Source: Bradyrhizobium ivorense
GTDB lineage: Bacteria > Pseudomonadota > Alphaproteobacteria > Rhizobiales > Xanthobacteraceae
DNA length: 64,000 bases
Direction of reading: 5' to 3'
Assembly (NCBI RefSeq): GCF_900696085.1
Contig: NZ_CAADFC020000004.1
Location: 1,371,501 to 1,435,500 of the forward strand
Below the pieces are notes generated by a model, which was given only the letters and a program-made list of their open reading frames with translations, did no database searches and had not been told where the DNA came from. Both the position numbers and the translations under genes were made by a program. Position 1 is the stretch's first letter; every line of letters starts with the position of its first letter. Positions 9,140 to 19,350 of the stretch are shown in pieces.

Positions 9140-9457
9140 TTAAGCGGGGACCTGGAGGTCGATGGTGACGCCCTTGGCGCGGATCTGTTCGCGGAGATTG
9201 CCCGGCTTGACCTTGCCGCCGTCCTTGATCTCGACCGGCGCGATATAGGGGCCGACCGCGCCGACGTCGTCGGCGGTGGCTTCGGCCAGCAGCGCGCGGG
9301 CGTCGTCGGAGGTGCTGACGATCGCGGAATCGGAAAGTTCGGTGGACCAGCCCTTTTGCGCGGTCCGGTACACCACCGCACCATCCCAGGTGCGGTTGGC
9401 GGTGACCACCGACGGGCCCGTGATCCGGATTTTCTTTTGTTCGAGCGGAGAGGTCAT
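9140..9457 (-). CDS. DUF2849 small protein of the cys operon
   Basis: A 105-aa protein of the DUF2849 family, almost always found between siroheme synthase and sulfite reductase genes in rhizobia and relatives. It begins with a basic K-K-I-R-I-T-G patch, carries W-D-G-A-V-V-Y and a segment with A-L-L-A-E-A-T-A-D-D-V, and ends in alternating hydrophobic strands. No catalytic motif is recognisable and no signal peptide is present. Its start overlaps the cysG stop by 4 bp. The conserved position suggests help in siroheme delivery or in sulfite reductase maturation, which is inference. Confidence 0.88.
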   Translation of the reverse strand: MTSPLEQKKIRITGPSVVTANRTWDGAVVYRTAQKGWSTELSDSAIVSTSDDARALLAEATADDVGAVGPYIAPVEIKDGGKVKPGNLREQIRAKGVTIDLQVPA

Positions 9458-10905
9458 TCGGCAGCCTTCAGCAATTCAGAGAACATCTGGTTGGAGAACA
9501 GTTGGGTGACGTTGGATCGGTTCCAGGGCGCGGAATGCGCGACCACGTCGCCGATGATGAGAACGGCGGGACCGCCATCGACCTGTTTGACCAGTTCGGG
9601 CAACCGCGCGAGCGTGCCGACCGCGGCCTTGGCGTCGGGGCGCGTCACTCGCGCGAACACGCCGACCGGGGTTTCCGGCGAGCGGCCCGCCGCGAGCAGG
9701 CCGTCGCGGATCGACGGCGCCGCGGTCATGCCCATGTAGACGACGACGGTCATCTTCGTATCGGTCAGCGCCGACCAGTCGACGACTTCGGCATCGCGCG
9801 CCTTATGCGCGGTGAGGAAGGAGATGCGGAGCGCCTCGTGCCGGAAGGTCAGCGGCACCTCGAATTGCGCCGCGGCGCCGAGGCCCGCAGAGATCCCGGG
9901 AATGATGGAATAGGCGACGCCGGCGTCGCGCAGCGTCTCGATCTCTTCGCCGCCGCGGCCGAAGATGAAGGGATCGCCGCCCTTCAACCGCACCGCGCGC
10001 TGGCCCGCCTGCGCGGCTTGGATCATCAATTTGTTGATGGCATCCTGGCCGATGCCGGGCTTGCCGACGCGGCGGCCGACCGGAATGCGCGACGCGTCGC
10101 GCCGGATGCGGTCGAGAATGTCGGGCGACACCAGTTCGTCATAGAATACGACATCGGCATCCTGCAGCGCGCGCAGCGCCTTGACGGTGAGCAGATCGGG
10201 ATCGCCCGGACCGGCGCCGACTAGTGTGACGTGGCCAATCGCTTTTCCTTCTGCGCTCGCGCCGGCGAATGCGGCGGGATCGGCGATCGCGTTGAGCGCC
10301 TGCTCGGCATCGTCCTTGCGGCCGGCCAGCACCAGCGCGCCGATCGGGCCGTCGATGATGCGCTCCCAGAAGCGGCGGCGCAGCGGAAATTCCTCGATGC
10401 GAGCATGGACCTGCTTGCGGAAGCGGCCGATGAAGCCGGCGAGATCACCGATCCGCGCCGGCAGCACCGCCTCGATGCGCTCGCGAATCCGGCGCGCCAC
10501 CACCGGCGAGGTGCCGCCGGTCCCGACCGCGACCACGACATCGCCGCGATCGACGATCGCCGGCATGATGAAAGTGGAATGCGCGAGGTCGTCCATCACG
10601 TTGACCGGCAGGCCGATCGCCTTGGCGCGCGCCGACATCGCAACCCCGATCTCGCCGGCGCCGGCGCAGAGCACCGCGATGACGTCGGACAGATCAGCCG
10701 CGAGCGGATCGCCCGCAGCGCGCTCGATGCGCGCGGCGTCGTCTGCCGAAAGCCCGGCGAGATCATGATCGCCGTCGGTCGCATACCAGCGAACCGCGGC
10801 GCCGGCGGCCGCCAGCAGCCGCAGCTTGGCGCGCACGAGATCGCCCGCTCCAACGAGCAGCACCTTGCCGCTTTGCAGATCCAGAAACACAGGCAGGTAT
10901 CGCAT
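9454..10905 (-). CDS. cysG: Siroheme synthase (multifunctional CysG)
   Basis: A 483-aa fused enzyme that makes the siroheme cofactor used by CysI. The N-terminal ~210 residues are the dehydrogenase/ferrochelatase part, with the NAD-binding motif LLVGAGDLVRAK and the conserved GTGGTSP segment. The C-terminal part is the SAM-dependent uroporphyrinogen III methyltransferase, with V-G-A-G-P-G-D-P-D-L-L-T, V-R-L-K-G-G-D-P-F-I-F-G-R-G-G-E-E and P-G-I-S-A. First gene of the cysG-DUF2849-cysI-DUF934-cysH operon, transcribed away from cysD. Promoter and regulation likely lie in the AT-rich 140-bp gap before it. Confidence 0.95.
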   Translation of the reverse strand: MRYLPVFLDLQSGKVLLVGAGDLVRAKLRLLAAAGAAVRWYATDGDHDLAGLSADDAARIERAAGDPLAADLSDVIAVLCAGAGEIGVAMSARAKAIGLPVNVMDDLAHSTFIMPAIVDRGDVVVAVGTGGTSPVVARRIRERIEAVLPARIGDLAGFIGRFRKQVHARIEEFPLRRRFWERIIDGPIGALVLAGRKDDAEQALNAIADPAAFAGASAEGKAIGHVTLVGAGPGDPDLLTVKALRALQDADVVFYDELVSPDILDRIRRDASRIPVGRRVGKPGIGQDAINKLMIQAAQAGQRAVRLKGGDPFIFGRGGEEIETLRDAGVAYSIIPGISAGLGAAAQFEVPLTFRHEALRISFLTAHKARDAEVVDWSALTDTKMTVVVYMGMTAAPSIRDGLLAAGRSPETPVGVFARVTRPDAKAAVGTLARLPELVKQVDGGPAVLIIGDVVAHSAPWNRSNVTQLFSNQMFSELLKAAE

Positions 10906-10938
10906 CAGACACTCGCTTCCCCAACTTGGGGGTTGACT

Positions 10939-10992
10939 GAAATTATTTTCTATTTATCTCTCGATCAAGGCCGGCAAAGAGAAAATTATTTC
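10939..10992. promoter_or_regulatory. Inverted-repeat operator candidate between cysG and cysD
   Basis: The AT-rich gap between the divergent cysG and cysD operons holds GAAATTATTTTCT at 10939-10951 and AGAAAATTATTTC at 10980-10992. These are reverse complements except for one base, in a region much poorer in GC than its surroundings. Sulfur genes are commonly controlled by LysR-type CysB/Cbl regulators; no such gene is in the window, so the factor is unknown. Confidence 0.5.
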
Positions 10993-11048
10993 TTCTCTAT
11001 TGCGGCGCAACTTTAGAATTTTCACCCCCTCAGGCCAAGGCCCGATAG

Positions 11049-11948
11049 ATGCATCTTCTCGACAACGAATCCGCCACCGCCGGATCGCGTTCCGCCGCCC
11101 TCACGAAAGCATCTTTTGTGCCGCCGCCAGCCGCCGCGCAGGCCGCTCCGTCGATGGACCATCTCGACGAATTGGAGGCTCAGAGCATCTACATTTTGCG
11201 CGAGGCGTTCGCCCGGCTGAAGAAGCTCGCGCTGCTGTGGTCGCTCGGCAAAGATTCCAACGTGATGATCTGGCTGGCGCGCAAGGCGTTCTTCGGCCGC
11301 GTGCCGTTCCCGGCGCTGCATGTCGACACCGGCAAGAAGTTTCCGGAGATGTACGCGTTCCGCGACCGCTTCGGCAAGGAGTGGGACCTCGACCTGCGCG
11401 TCGAGCCCTGCCCGCCGATCGACAGCGTCGACCCGACTTTGCCGCCGGCGGCGCGTTCCGCCGCGCGCAAGACCGAGGGGCTGAAGCTCGCGCTCAACAA
11501 ATACGGCTTTGACGGATTGATCGCCGGCATCCGCCGCGATGAGGAGGCGACCCGCGCCAAGGAGCGCGTGTTCTCGCCGCGCGGCCTCGAAGGCGAATGG
11601 GACGTCCGCGACCAGCCGCCGGAGTTCTGGGACCAGTTCAACGCCTCTCCGCCGCAGGGCGCGCACTTACGCATCCATCCGATCCTGCATTGGACCGAGG
11701 CCGATATCTGGGCCTACACCAAGCGCGAGAACATCCCGATCATCCCGCTCTATCTCGCCAAGGACGGCAAGCGCTACCGCTCGCTGGGCGACCAGGACAT
11801 CACCAACCCGGTGGCGTCGACCGCGACCAGCATCGACGAAATCCTCGATGAGCTCGATAACACCAAAATCCCGGAGCGCGCCGGCCGCGCGCTCGACCAC
11901 GAGACCGAGGATGCGTTCGAGCGGCTGCGTGTCGCCGGCTATCTCTGA
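11049..11948 (+). CDS. cysD: Sulfate adenylyltransferase small subunit
   Basis: A 299-aa PP-loop ATP sulfurylase subunit that joins sulfate and ATP into APS, driven by the GTPase CysN. The PP-loop is W-S-L-G-K-D-S-N near residues 64-70, and the [16 protein letters not shown] motif follows. The conserved G-I-R-R-D-E-E-x-x-R-A-K-E-R segment and the [12 protein letters not shown] motif are intact. Residues 1-35 are a low-complexity Ala/Pro/Ser extension; an internal ATG at 11154 would give a more usual N-terminus. cysNC follows after 49 bp. Confidence 0.94.
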   Translation: MHLLDNESATAGSRSAALTKASFVPPPAAAQAAPSMDHLDELEAQSIYILREAFARLKKLALLWSLGKDSNVMIWLARKAFFGRVPFPALHVDTGKKFPEMYAFRDRFGKEWDLDLRVEPCPPIDSVDPTLPPAARSAARKTEGLKLALNKYGFDGLIAGIRRDEEATRAKERVFSPRGLEGEWDVRDQPPEFWDQFNASPPQGAHLRIHPILHWTEADIWAYTKRENIPIIPLYLAKDGKRYRSLGDQDITNPVASTATSIDEILDELDNTKIPERAGRALDHETEDAFERLRVAGYL

Positions 11949-11997
11949 TTTTCCCCTCGAAGAAAAACCTGGCCTTCCACTTCGTGCGAGCGTTCCG

Positions 11998-13917
11998 ATG
12001 AACATGATCCTCCCCACCGCCGCGATCTCGGCAACGCCCAACGGCACCACGCGGCCGCAAGTGCGCATCGTCATCGTCGGCCATGTCGATCACGGCAAGT
12101 CGACCCTGGTCGGGCGGCTGCTGCATGAGACCGGCAGCCTGCCGGACGGCAAGCTGGAAATGCTCAAGGCGGTCAGCGCGCGGCGCGGCATGCCGTTCGA
12201 GTGGTCGTTCCTGCTCGACGCGCTGCAGACCGAGCGCGACCAGGGCATCACCATCGACACCACGCAGATCCGCTTCCGCACCCGCTCGCGCGACGTCGTG
12301 CTGATCGACGCGCCCGGCCACGCCGAATTCCTCCGCAACATGATCACCGGCGCCTCGCAGGCCGACGGCGCGGTGCTGATCATCGACGCGCTCGAAGGCG
12401 TGCGCGACCAGACCCGGCGCCACGGCTATTTGCTGCATCTGCTCGGCGTGAAGCAGGTCGCGGTCGTCGTCAACAAGATGGACCGCGTCGACTTCAGCGC
12501 CGAGCGCTTCAAGGCGATCAGCGACGAGATTTCCGCGCATCTGATCGGCCTCGGCGTCAAGCCGACCGCGGTGATCCCGATCTCGGCGCGCGACGGGGAC
12601 GGCGTCGCCGAGCGCACGCCGCGGATCGAATGGTACAAGGGCCCGACCGTGGTCGACGCGCTCGATGCGCTTGAGCCGGCGCGGCCGCTGGCCGAATTGC
12701 CGCTGCGCCTGCCGGTGCAGGCGATCTACAAATTCGACGACCGCCGCATCGTCGCGGGCCGCATCGAGTCCGGCAGCCTGAAGGCCGGCGACGAGATCGT
12801 CATCATGCCGGCCGGCAAGATCGCCAAGATCAAGACGGTCGAGAGCTGGCCGGTGACGCCGGTGAGCGGCGCGCAGGGCGCCGGGCGCTCGGTCGGCATC
12901 ACGCTCGACCGCGAACTGTTCCTCGAGCGCGGCGACATCATCGGGCACGCCGGGCAGAGCCCGCGCGACACCCGCCGCATCCGCGCGCGGATCTTCTGGC
13001 TGCACGACAAGCCGCTGACCAAGGGCGAGCAGATCCTGATCCGGCTCGGCACCCGCGAGAGCCGCGCCACCGTGGTGGCGATCGAAAAGGCGATCGATCC
13101 GGGCGCACTCTCGAACGAGGAAAACACCGCGATCGCACGCAACCATGTCGGCGAGATCGACATCTCGCTGGCGCAGCCGGTTGCCGCCGATCCCTACACC
13201 GACAATCCGCGCACCGGGCGCCTGGTGATCGAGGTCAACGGCCGCATCGCCGGCGGCGGCCTCGTGCTATCGGTCGACGCCGGCCGGCCTGCGGTGCCGG
13301 TCGATATCGTCCCCGTCGAATCCGCGCTGCGGCCCGACGAGCGCTCGGCACGCTACCGCCATAACGGCGCGGTGATCTGGCTGACCGGCCTGCCCGGCTC
13401 CGGCAAGTCGACATTGGCGCGCGCGCTGGAACGCCGCCTGTTCGGCAATGGCGGCTCGCCGATCCTGCTCGACGGCGACACCCTGCGCGCCGGATTAAAC
13501 GGCGATCTCGGCTTCTCGCCACAGGATCGCGCCGAAAACATCCGCCGCCTTGCCGAGGTCGCGACCCACCTCGCGCGCAACGGCCATATCGCCATCGTCG
13601 CCGCGGTGTCGCCGTCGGCCGCCGACCGCGCCGCCGCGCGCCGCATCGCCGACAGCGCGTTCCGCGAGATCTACATCGCGACGCCGGCCGAGGTCTGCGA
13701 GACCCGCGACCCCAAGGGCCATTACGCCAAAGCCCGCGCCGGCGCGCTGCAAGGTTTCACCGGCATCGGCAACGACTATCAGCCACCGTCGGGCAATGAG
13801 CTCACCATCGACACCTCGAACCGCTCGGTGACTGATGCCACCGACGAGATCGAGCGGATGCTGGCGAAGACCGGCGTCCTGTTCGACGAGCTGACCGACC
13901 TCGCGGCGAATATCTAA
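11998..13917 (+). CDS. cysN: Fused ATP sulfurylase GTPase and APS kinase (CysN-CysC)
   Basis: A 639-aa bifunctional protein. The N-terminal ~440 residues are an EF-Tu-like GTPase ([10 protein letters not shown]1 motif, D-Q-G-I-T-I, D-A-P-G-H, N-K-M-D) that drives CysD. The C-terminal ~190 residues are APS kinase (P-loop [25 protein letters not shown]) making PAPS. The same fusion is known as NodQ in rhizobia that sulfate Nod factors, but the context here is cysteine biosynthesis. Because CysH looks APS-specific, the kinase domain probably serves PAPS-dependent sulfation rather than sulfur assimilation. Start ATG chosen at 11998, after the cysD stop. Confidence 0.94.
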   Translation: MNMILPTAAISATPNGTTRPQVRIVIVGHVDHGKSTLVGRLLHETGSLPDGKLEMLKAVSARRGMPFEWSFLLDALQTERDQGITIDTTQIRFRTRSRDVVLIDAPGHAEFLRNMITGASQADGAVLIIDALEGVRDQTRRHGYLLHLLGVKQVAVVVNKMDRVDFSAERFKAISDEISAHLIGLGVKPTAVIPISARDGDGVAERTPRIEWYKGPTVVDALDALEPARPLAELPLRLPVQAIYKFDDRRIVAGRIESGSLKAGDEIVIMPAGKIAKIKTVESWPVTPVSGAQGAGRSVGITLDRELFLERGDIIGHAGQSPRDTRRIRARIFWLHDKPLTKGEQILIRLGTRESRATVVAIEKAIDPGALSNEENTAIARNHVGEIDISLAQPVAADPYTDNPRTGRLVIEVNGRIAGGGLVLSVDAGRPAVPVDIVPVESALRPDERSARYRHNGAVIWLTGLPGSGKSTLARALERRLFGNGGSPILLDGDTLRAGLNGDLGFSPQDRAENIRRLAEVATHLARNGHIAIVAAVSPSAADRAAARRIADSAFREIYIATPAEVCETRDPKGHYAKARAGALQGFTGIGNDYQPPSGNELTIDTSNRSVTDATDEIERMLAKTGVLFDELTDLAANI

Positions 13918-13930
13918 CCGCTTGTCGTTG

Positions 13931-14027
13931 CCCGGCTTCGACCGGGCGACCCAGTATTCCAGAGACGTCAGTGCTTTAGCCGAGAGGTCGCGGCGTACTG
14001 GATGCCCCGCTCAAGGCGGGGCATGAC
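13931..14027. repeat. Dispersed hairpin repeat (CCAGTATTCCAGAGACG family)
   Basis: Starts with CCCGGCTTCGACCGGG, contains CCAGTATTCCAGAGACG, and ends in GGCGTACTGGAT plus a CCCCGC...GCGGGG hairpin. A second copy is at 19174-19296. It lies just after the cysN stop and may shield that 3' end. Confidence 0.8.
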
Positions 14028-14170
14028 ACCGGAGTGTGGGTTACAGGGGGCCTTCTCAGAGCCGTGGCTTTAGGGCTAAAAGGGCCGTGAACGCGGCCCT
14101 TTGGCGCGTTTTTTGCTGATTTCTTCCGAAAACAGCGCCTAAACGCCCCATTTCCTTGAGAAAGCCCATC

Positions 14171-16333
14171 ATGAATCGTGTCGATGCCCATGGATTGAAG
14201 ATCGCCCCTGTCCTGTTCGATTTCATCGCCAAGGAGGCGGCCCCCAAAACCGGGATCGCACCGGATGCATTCTGGGCCGGACTTGCCGCCATCCTCCAGA
14301 AGCTCGGACCGAAGAACCGCGAGCTGCTGGCGTTCCGCGACACGCTGCAGGCCAAGATCGACGACTGGCATCGCGCCCACAAGGGCAAGGCGTTCGACCT
14401 CAACGCGTACACCGCGTTCCTGAAGGAGATCGGCTATCTGCTGCCCGAGCCCGCGACCCAGAAGGTCGAGACCGCCAATGTCGACGAGGAGATCGGCAAG
14501 ATCTGCGGCCCGCAACTCGTGGTGCCGCTGACCAACGCCCGCTACGCGCTGAACGCCGCCAACGCGCGCTGGGGCTCGCTCTACGACGCCTTCTACGGCA
14601 CCGACGCGATCCCGCATGACCCGAGCGAGAGCGGGAAAGGCTACAACAAGGCCCGCGGCGACAAGGTGATCGCAAAGGCAAAAGCCTTCCTCGACGCCTC
14701 CGCGCCGCTTGCGACCGGCGGCCACACCGACGTCACCGCCTACAGCGTGATCGCCGGCCAGCTGTCCGCAAAACTGAAGAGCGGCAATTCCACCGGCTTG
14801 AAGAATGCTGCGCAGTTCGCTGGCTATCAGGGCGATGCGGCCGCGCCGAGCGCGATCCTGCTGGTCAACAACGGGCTGCATGTCGACGTCCAGATCGACC
14901 GCAAGCATCCGATCGGCAAGGACGATCCGGCCGGCGTCGCCGACATGATCATGGAGGCCGCGGTCTCCACCATTCTCGACATGGAAGACTCGGTCGCCGC
15001 CGTCGACGCCGAGGACAAGGTGCTGGTCTATCGCAACACGCTCGGCCTGATGAACGGCACGCTGTCTGCCGATTTCGAGAAGGGCGGCAAGACCATGACC
15101 CGCGCGCTCAACACCGACCGCGTCTACAAGACGCCGCAAGGCGGCGAGCTGAAGCTGCATGGCCGCAGCCTGCTGCTGATGCGCAATGTGGGCCATCACA
15201 TGTTCACCGACGCGGTGCTCGATGCCAAGGGCGAGGAGATCCCGGAAGGCATTCTGGACGCCGCCGTCGCCGGCCTGCTCGCGATCCACGACCTCAAGGG
15301 CAATTCGAAGACCAAGAACAGCCGCACCGGCTCGGTCTATATCGTCAAGCCGAAGATGCACGGCCCCGACGAGGTGCAGCTGACCTGCGACCTGTTCGGC
15401 GAGGTCGAGAAGATGCTCGGCCTGGCCGAGAACACCATCAAGGTCGGCATCATGGACGAGGAGCGCCGCACCACGGTTAACCTCAAGGCCTGCATCCAGC
15501 GCGCCTCCAAGCGCATCATGTTCATCAACACCGGCTTCCTCGACCGCACCGGCGACGAGATCCACACCTCGATGGAAGCGGGTCCGATGATCCGCAAGAA
15601 CGACATGAAGGCGCAGCCCTGGATCAAGGCCTATGAGGACTGGAACGTCGACACCGGTCTGGTCGACGGCCTGCCCGGCCGCGCCCAGATCGGCAAGGGC
15701 ATGTGGGCCGCGCCCGACAAGATGGCTGACATGCTCACCCAGAAGATCGGCCATCCGCAGGCCGGCGCCACCACCGCCTGGGTGCCGTCGCCGACCGCGG
15801 CGACGCTGCACGCGCTGCACTATCACCAGGTCAACGTAACAGCGCGTCAGCAGGAGCTCGCCAAGGGCGGGCCGCGCGCAAAGCTCTCCGACATCCTGAC
15901 CATTCCGGTGTCGCAGTCGAACTGGGCGCCCGACGACGTCAAGCAGGAGATCGACAACAACTGCCAGGGCATTTTAGGTTACGTCGTGCGCTGGATCGAC
16001 CAGGGCGTCGGCTGCTCCAAGGTGCCCGACATCCACGACGTCGGCCTGATGGAAGACCGCGCCACCTTGCGCATCTCGAGCCAGCACCTGGCGAACTGGC
16101 TGCATCAGGGCGTCATCACCAAGGACCAGGTGATGGAATCGCTGAAGCGCATGGCTGCTGTGGTCGACAAGCAGAATGCTGGGGACTCGCTCTACAAGCC
16201 GATGGCGCCCTCCTTCGACGGCGTCGCCTTCAAGGCCGCCTGCGATCTCGTGTTCGAGGGCCGCACCCAGCCGAACGGCTACACCGAGTACATCCTCACC
16301 GCGCGCCGCCGCGAGGCCAAGGCCGCGGGCTGA
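14171..16333 (+). CDS. glcB: Malate synthase G
   Basis: A 720-aa cytosolic enzyme that condenses glyoxylate with acetyl-CoA to malate, the second step of the glyoxylate shunt or glycolate use. Length fits the G isoform. Conserved blocks are seen: [13 protein letters not shown] near the middle with the Mg-binding Glu/Asp, [35 protein letters not shown] and [15 protein letters not shown] at 14171 follows GAGAAAG. No isocitrate lyase gene is adjacent. The 3' end carries a clear terminator. Confidence 0.96.
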   Translation: MNRVDAHGLKIAPVLFDFIAKEAAPKTGIAPDAFWAGLAAILQKLGPKNRELLAFRDTLQAKIDDWHRAHKGKAFDLNAYTAFLKEIGYLLPEPATQKVETANVDEEIGKICGPQLVVPLTNARYALNAANARWGSLYDAFYGTDAIPHDPSESGKGYNKARGDKVIAKAKAFLDASAPLATGGHTDVTAYSVIAGQLSAKLKSGNSTGLKNAAQFAGYQGDAAAPSAILLVNNGLHVDVQIDRKHPIGKDDPAGVADMIMEAAVSTILDMEDSVAAVDAEDKVLVYRNTLGLMNGTLSADFEKGGKTMTRALNTDRVYKTPQGGELKLHGRSLLLMRNVGHHMFTDAVLDAKGEEIPEGILDAAVAGLLAIHDLKGNSKTKNSRTGSVYIVKPKMHGPDEVQLTCDLFGEVEKMLGLAENTIKVGIMDEERRTTVNLKACIQRASKRIMFINTGFLDRTGDEIHTSMEAGPMIRKNDMKAQPWIKAYEDWNVDTGLVDGLPGRAQIGKGMWAAPDKMADMLTQKIGHPQAGATTAWVPSPTAATLHALHYHQVNVTARQQELAKGGPRAKLSDILTIPVSQSNWAPDDVKQEIDNNCQGILGYVVRWIDQGVGCSKVPDIHDVGLMEDRATLRISSQHLANWLHQGVITKDQVMESLKRMAAVVDKQNAGDSLYKPMAPSFDGVAFKAACDLVFEGRTQPNGYTEYILTARRREAKAAG

Positions 16334-16360
16334 TCCGCAAACGCCGCACCATCAAGCGGA

Positions 16361-16388
16361 AGCCCCGGCACGACGCCGGGGCTTTTTT
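16361..16388 (+). terminator. Rho-independent terminator of glcB
   Basis: A GCCCCGG / CCGGGGC stem with loop CACGACG or similar followed by six T residues, about 28 bp after the glcB stop codon. Confidence 0.9.
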
Positions 16389-16419
16389 GTTCGAGGTGCA
16401 CTTCTGCGCGCAATCACTC

Positions 16420-16529
16420 CGTCATCCTGAGGAGCGCGCTTTTGCGCGCGTCTCGAAGGATGCACGGCCCGGCTGGTGGCCGTCGACCCTTCGAGACGCG
16501 CGCAAGAGCGCGCTCCTCAGGGTGACGGG
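16420..16529. repeat. GTCATCCTGAGG hairpin repeat
   Basis: A long imperfect palindrome with ends CGTCATCCTGAGGAGCGCG and CGCGCTCCTCAGGGTGACG and the inner arms CTCGAAGGATG / CCTTCGAG. Related copies are at 19013-19148, 26826-26953, 27024-27133 and 52537-52644. It lies between convergent glcB and the small membrane gene. Confidence 0.85.
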
Positions 16530-16540
16530 TCGGAGCGCAG

Positions 16541-16696
16541 CTAGAACACCGCGAGATATTTCAGCAGCGAGACGATGCCGATGATGATGACGATGACGCG
16601 CGCGATCTGCTTGGCGCGGCCGTCGAGCGGCAGCATGTTGATGAGATAAAGAACCAGGATAATGACAAGGAAGGTAACAAGTACGCCGACGAGCAT
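16541..16696 (-). CDS. 51-aa small membrane protein under an EcfG-type promoter
   Basis: A 51-aa protein made almost wholly of two hydrophobic stretches, roughly residues 2-21 and 31-46, around a short polar turn L-P-L-D-G-R-A-K-Q. It resembles small membrane proteins of unknown function found in many alphaproteobacteria. An exact general-stress promoter GGAAC-N16-CGTT ends 47 bp before its ATG, which strongly supports it as a real gene despite its size. The two-helix hairpin topology and stress control suggest a role in membrane adaptation; the exact function is unknown. Confidence 0.75.
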   Translation of the reverse strand: MLVGVLVTFLVIILVLYLINMLPLDGRAKQIARVIVIIIGIVSLLKYLAVF

Positions 16697-16743
16697 GCGG
16701 GCCCCCTGAAGGCATGGTTGAAGGTCGCGAACAGCCCCACTTC

Positions 16744-16768
16744 AACGTGTCGTCCAGGGCTCGGTTCC
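16744..16768 (-). promoter_or_regulatory. EcfG-type promoter for the 51-aa membrane protein
   Basis: On the minus strand GGAAC (16768-16764), 16 bases, then CGTT (16747-16744). This is an exact match to the alphaproteobacterial EcfG consensus GGAAC-N16/17-CGTT, 47 bp before the start codon. Confidence 0.75.
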
Positions 16769-16895
16769 CGACGGAGGAACCGCGGGTAACCGACAAAACG
16801 CAAATGATTCCAACGGTTCCGTAGTTATACGGCATCAAAATTTTAAAGTCTTTACCGTTCTTGCCCCAAATGACGAAAGCTTTGGGGGAAGCAAC

Positions 16896-18989
16896 ATGCT
16901 CAATCGCCTGACCGTATCGGCGCTGCTGAAGGCCGTCATCCTCGTCACCTCGTTCTGCGTGGTGGTGGCGATCTCGCTCAATGCCTGGGAGTCCTTCGGA
17001 CGCCTGCAGGTCGCGAGCCGCATCTTCGTGATCGCGGATGCCTCGGCCAATCTGTTCAAGGCGATGCACAATCTGCGCACCGACCGCTCGACCACGAGCC
17101 GCCTGCTGGGCTCGGACGCGCCTGTCGATTGGGAGATCGAGAAGTATCTGCGCAACATTCGCGACACCGAGATGCCGGCGATATCGAATGCGCTCACCGC
17201 GCTCGGCAGCTTCGAGTTCGCGCAGCAGAAGACGCTGGTCGGCGAGCTCGACCGCCTGTTCAAGACCGCCACCACGTTGCAGAACGAATTCTGGGATGCG
17301 ATGGCCAAGCCGAAGGCCTCGCGCCGGCCGGCGCTCGCCAAGGATTACACCGACACGGTGAACGCGCTGCTCGACACCATGGACAAGTTGTCCGGCGTGC
17401 TCGCCGCCGACGTCAATCACAAGGACGCCATGATCGACCAGCTGCTGGCGATCAAGCAGATCGCCTGGCTGCTGCGCAACACCGCCGGCGAAGCCTCGCT
17501 GATCGTCTCAACCGGGCTCAACAAGGGCAGCGTCACGCCCGAGATCAGGACCAGCTACACCAGGTTCGTCGGCGGCATCGAGGCCGCCTGGAGCGCGCTG
17601 GAATTGACCACCGCTGGCATGCAATTGCCGCAGGCGCTGTCGAGCGCGATGGCCGCCAACAAGACCGCCTATTTCGAGCCGCAATACCTGACGCTGCGCG
17701 ATCGCCTGCTCGACACGCTTGCCGCGGGCGGCAAGCCCGAGCTGACCGCGAACCAGTGGACCCCGCTCACCGTCGGCCGTCTCGCCGCCGCGGTCGGCGT
17801 TGCCGAAGCGGCGCTCGATGCGGCCAAGGCCCATGCCGCAAGCCAGTATTCCTCGGCGCGCGAGGCCCTGATCGTGCAGCTCGCGCTGCTCGCCGCCGCG
17901 ATCGGCCTCACCGTCGGCGCGATGCTCGTGGTCAGCCGCCGCGTCATCGCTCCGCTGCACCGGATGCGCGACGCCATGCTCAAGGTCGCATCCGGTGATC
18001 TTTCGGTCGACACCGGCTATGCCGGCCGCGGCGACGAGATCGGAGCGCTGGCCGGCGCGCTCGAGACGTTCAAGCAGCAGGCCGAGGAGAAGGTCAGGAT
18101 CGAGGGCCAGGAGCGCGAACGCAATGCGGGAGCTGCGGCGCGCCAGCTTGCGATCGAGGGCCATGTCGGCGAGTTCGAGGGCCTGGTACGCGAGACGCTG
18201 GACCGGCTCGGCGATGCCTCCGGCCAGATGCGCACCACCTCGAACGGCCTGTCCTCGGTGTCGCGGCAGACCAACGAGCGCGTCCAGGTCGCCGAGAAGG
18301 CCTCCGGCGAGGCCTCGATGAGCGTGGAAGCGGTCGCCGCCGCGGCCGAGGAGCTCAGCGCCTCGATCAACGACATCAGCCAGCAGGCCGCGCACGCCGC
18401 CGGCATTGCCAGCCGCGCGGTGAACCAGGCCCGCGAGACCGACGGCACCGTGCAGGGCCTCGCCAAATCCGCCGGGCGGATCGGCGAGGTGGTCGGCCTG
18501 ATCAACAGCATCGCGGCGCAGACCAATCTGCTTGCGCTCAACGCCACCATCGAGGCCGCACGCGCCGGCGATGCCGGCCGCGGCTTTGCGGTCGTCGCCT
18601 CCGAGGTCAAATCGCTGGCGAGCCAGACCGCCAAGGCGACCGACGAGATTTCGGAGCAGATCGCCGACATCCAGAAGGTGGCGGGCGATGCGATCGACGC
18701 CATCAAGGGCATCGGCAGCATCATCGGCGAGGTCAACGAGGTCGCCACCGCGATCGCCGCCGCGGTCCAGGAACAGGGCGCCGCGACCGAGGAGATCACC
18801 CGCAGCACGCAGTTCGCGGCGCACGGCACCAAGAACGTCTCCGAGAACATCACCGGCGTGAAGCTCGACGCCGATGCGTCGGCCGCGGCCGCCGACCAGG
18901 TCAAGCGCGCCTCGGAGCTGCTGGAAGCCCAGAGCCAGCAGCTCGGTCAACAGGTCACCGCGTTCCTCGGCCGGATCCGCGCGGCGTGA
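16896..18989 (+). CDS. Methyl-accepting chemotaxis protein
   Basis: A 697-aa transmembrane chemoreceptor. A signal anchor lies at about residues 9-28, followed by a periplasmic helical sensor of about 290 residues without a recognised ligand motif. A second membrane helix is near 323-345, then HAMP and the cytoplasmic signalling domain. The signalling tip [20 protein letters not shown] is fully conserved, and Gln/Glu-rich candidate methylation helices flank it. It should control a CheA kinase encoded elsewhere. ATG follows GGGGGAAG. The gene stands alone and the ligand is unknown. Confidence 0.95.
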   Translation: MLNRLTVSALLKAVILVTSFCVVVAISLNAWESFGRLQVASRIFVIADASANLFKAMHNLRTDRSTTSRLLGSDAPVDWEIEKYLRNIRDTEMPAISNALTALGSFEFAQQKTLVGELDRLFKTATTLQNEFWDAMAKPKASRRPALAKDYTDTVNALLDTMDKLSGVLAADVNHKDAMIDQLLAIKQIAWLLRNTAGEASLIVSTGLNKGSVTPEIRTSYTRFVGGIEAAWSALELTTAGMQLPQALSSAMAANKTAYFEPQYLTLRDRLLDTLAAGGKPELTANQWTPLTVGRLAAAVGVAEAALDAAKAHAASQYSSAREALIVQLALLAAAIGLTVGAMLVVSRRVIAPLHRMRDAMLKVASGDLSVDTGYAGRGDEIGALAGALETFKQQAEEKVRIEGQERERNAGAAARQLAIEGHVGEFEGLVRETLDRLGDASGQMRTTSNGLSSVSRQTNERVQVAEKASGEASMSVEAVAAAAEELSASINDISQQAAHAAGIASRAVNQARETDGTVQGLAKSAGRIGEVVGLINSIAAQTNLLALNATIEAARAGDAGRGFAVVASEVKSLASQTAKATDEISEQIADIQKVAGDAIDAIKGIGSIIGEVNEVATAIAAAVQEQGAATEEITRSTQFAAHGTKNVSENITGVKLDADASAAAADQVKRASELLEAQSQQLGQQVTAFLGRIRAA

Positions 18990-19012
18990 TTGCCCCAGGA
19001 TCCGCTGCCTCA

Positions 19013-19148
19013 CCGTCATCCTGAGGTGCGAGCGCTTGCGAGCCTCGAAGGGTCGACGGCCACCAGCCGGGCCGTGCATCCTTCGAGGCTCGCCGAAGAG
19101 GCTCGCACCTCCAGCGACAAAGGCGAAGCCTTTGCGCGGGGATGACGG
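19013..19148. repeat. GTCATCCTGAGG hairpin repeat
   Basis: Copy of the family at 16420-16529, with ends CCGTCATCCTGAGGTGCGAGC and GCTCGCACCTCCAG...GGATGACGG. Follows the chemoreceptor stop codon. Together with the next element it fills the 360-bp gap to the DUF2865 gene. Confidence 0.85.
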
Positions 19149-19173
19149 TGTTGGTTTGCTCAGCTTGCTCGGT

Positions 19174-19296
19174 GTCATCACCCGGCTTGACAGGGTGATC
19201 CAGTATTCCAGAGACGCCGGCGATAGAAGCGAGGGGCCGCGGCGTACTGGATCGCCCGGTCCATGTGCGCAATTGCGCACAGGCCGGGCGATGACA
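19174..19296. repeat. Dispersed hairpin repeat (CCAGTATTCCAGAGACG family)
   Basis: Second copy of the element at 13931-14027, including CCAGTATTCCAGAGACG and GGCGTACTGGATC, closed by GTCATCACCCGGC / GCCGGGCGATGAC ends. Confidence 0.8.
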
Positions 19297-19350
19297 GCGG
19301 TGGTGAGGGCAAAGCTTCACACCCTCTCAGGATGACGGATTACTGACGGA

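Noticed and set aside
13976..15826. 616-codon minus-strand frame opposite glcB
   Set aside because: Mirror frame of the unequivocal malate synthase gene.
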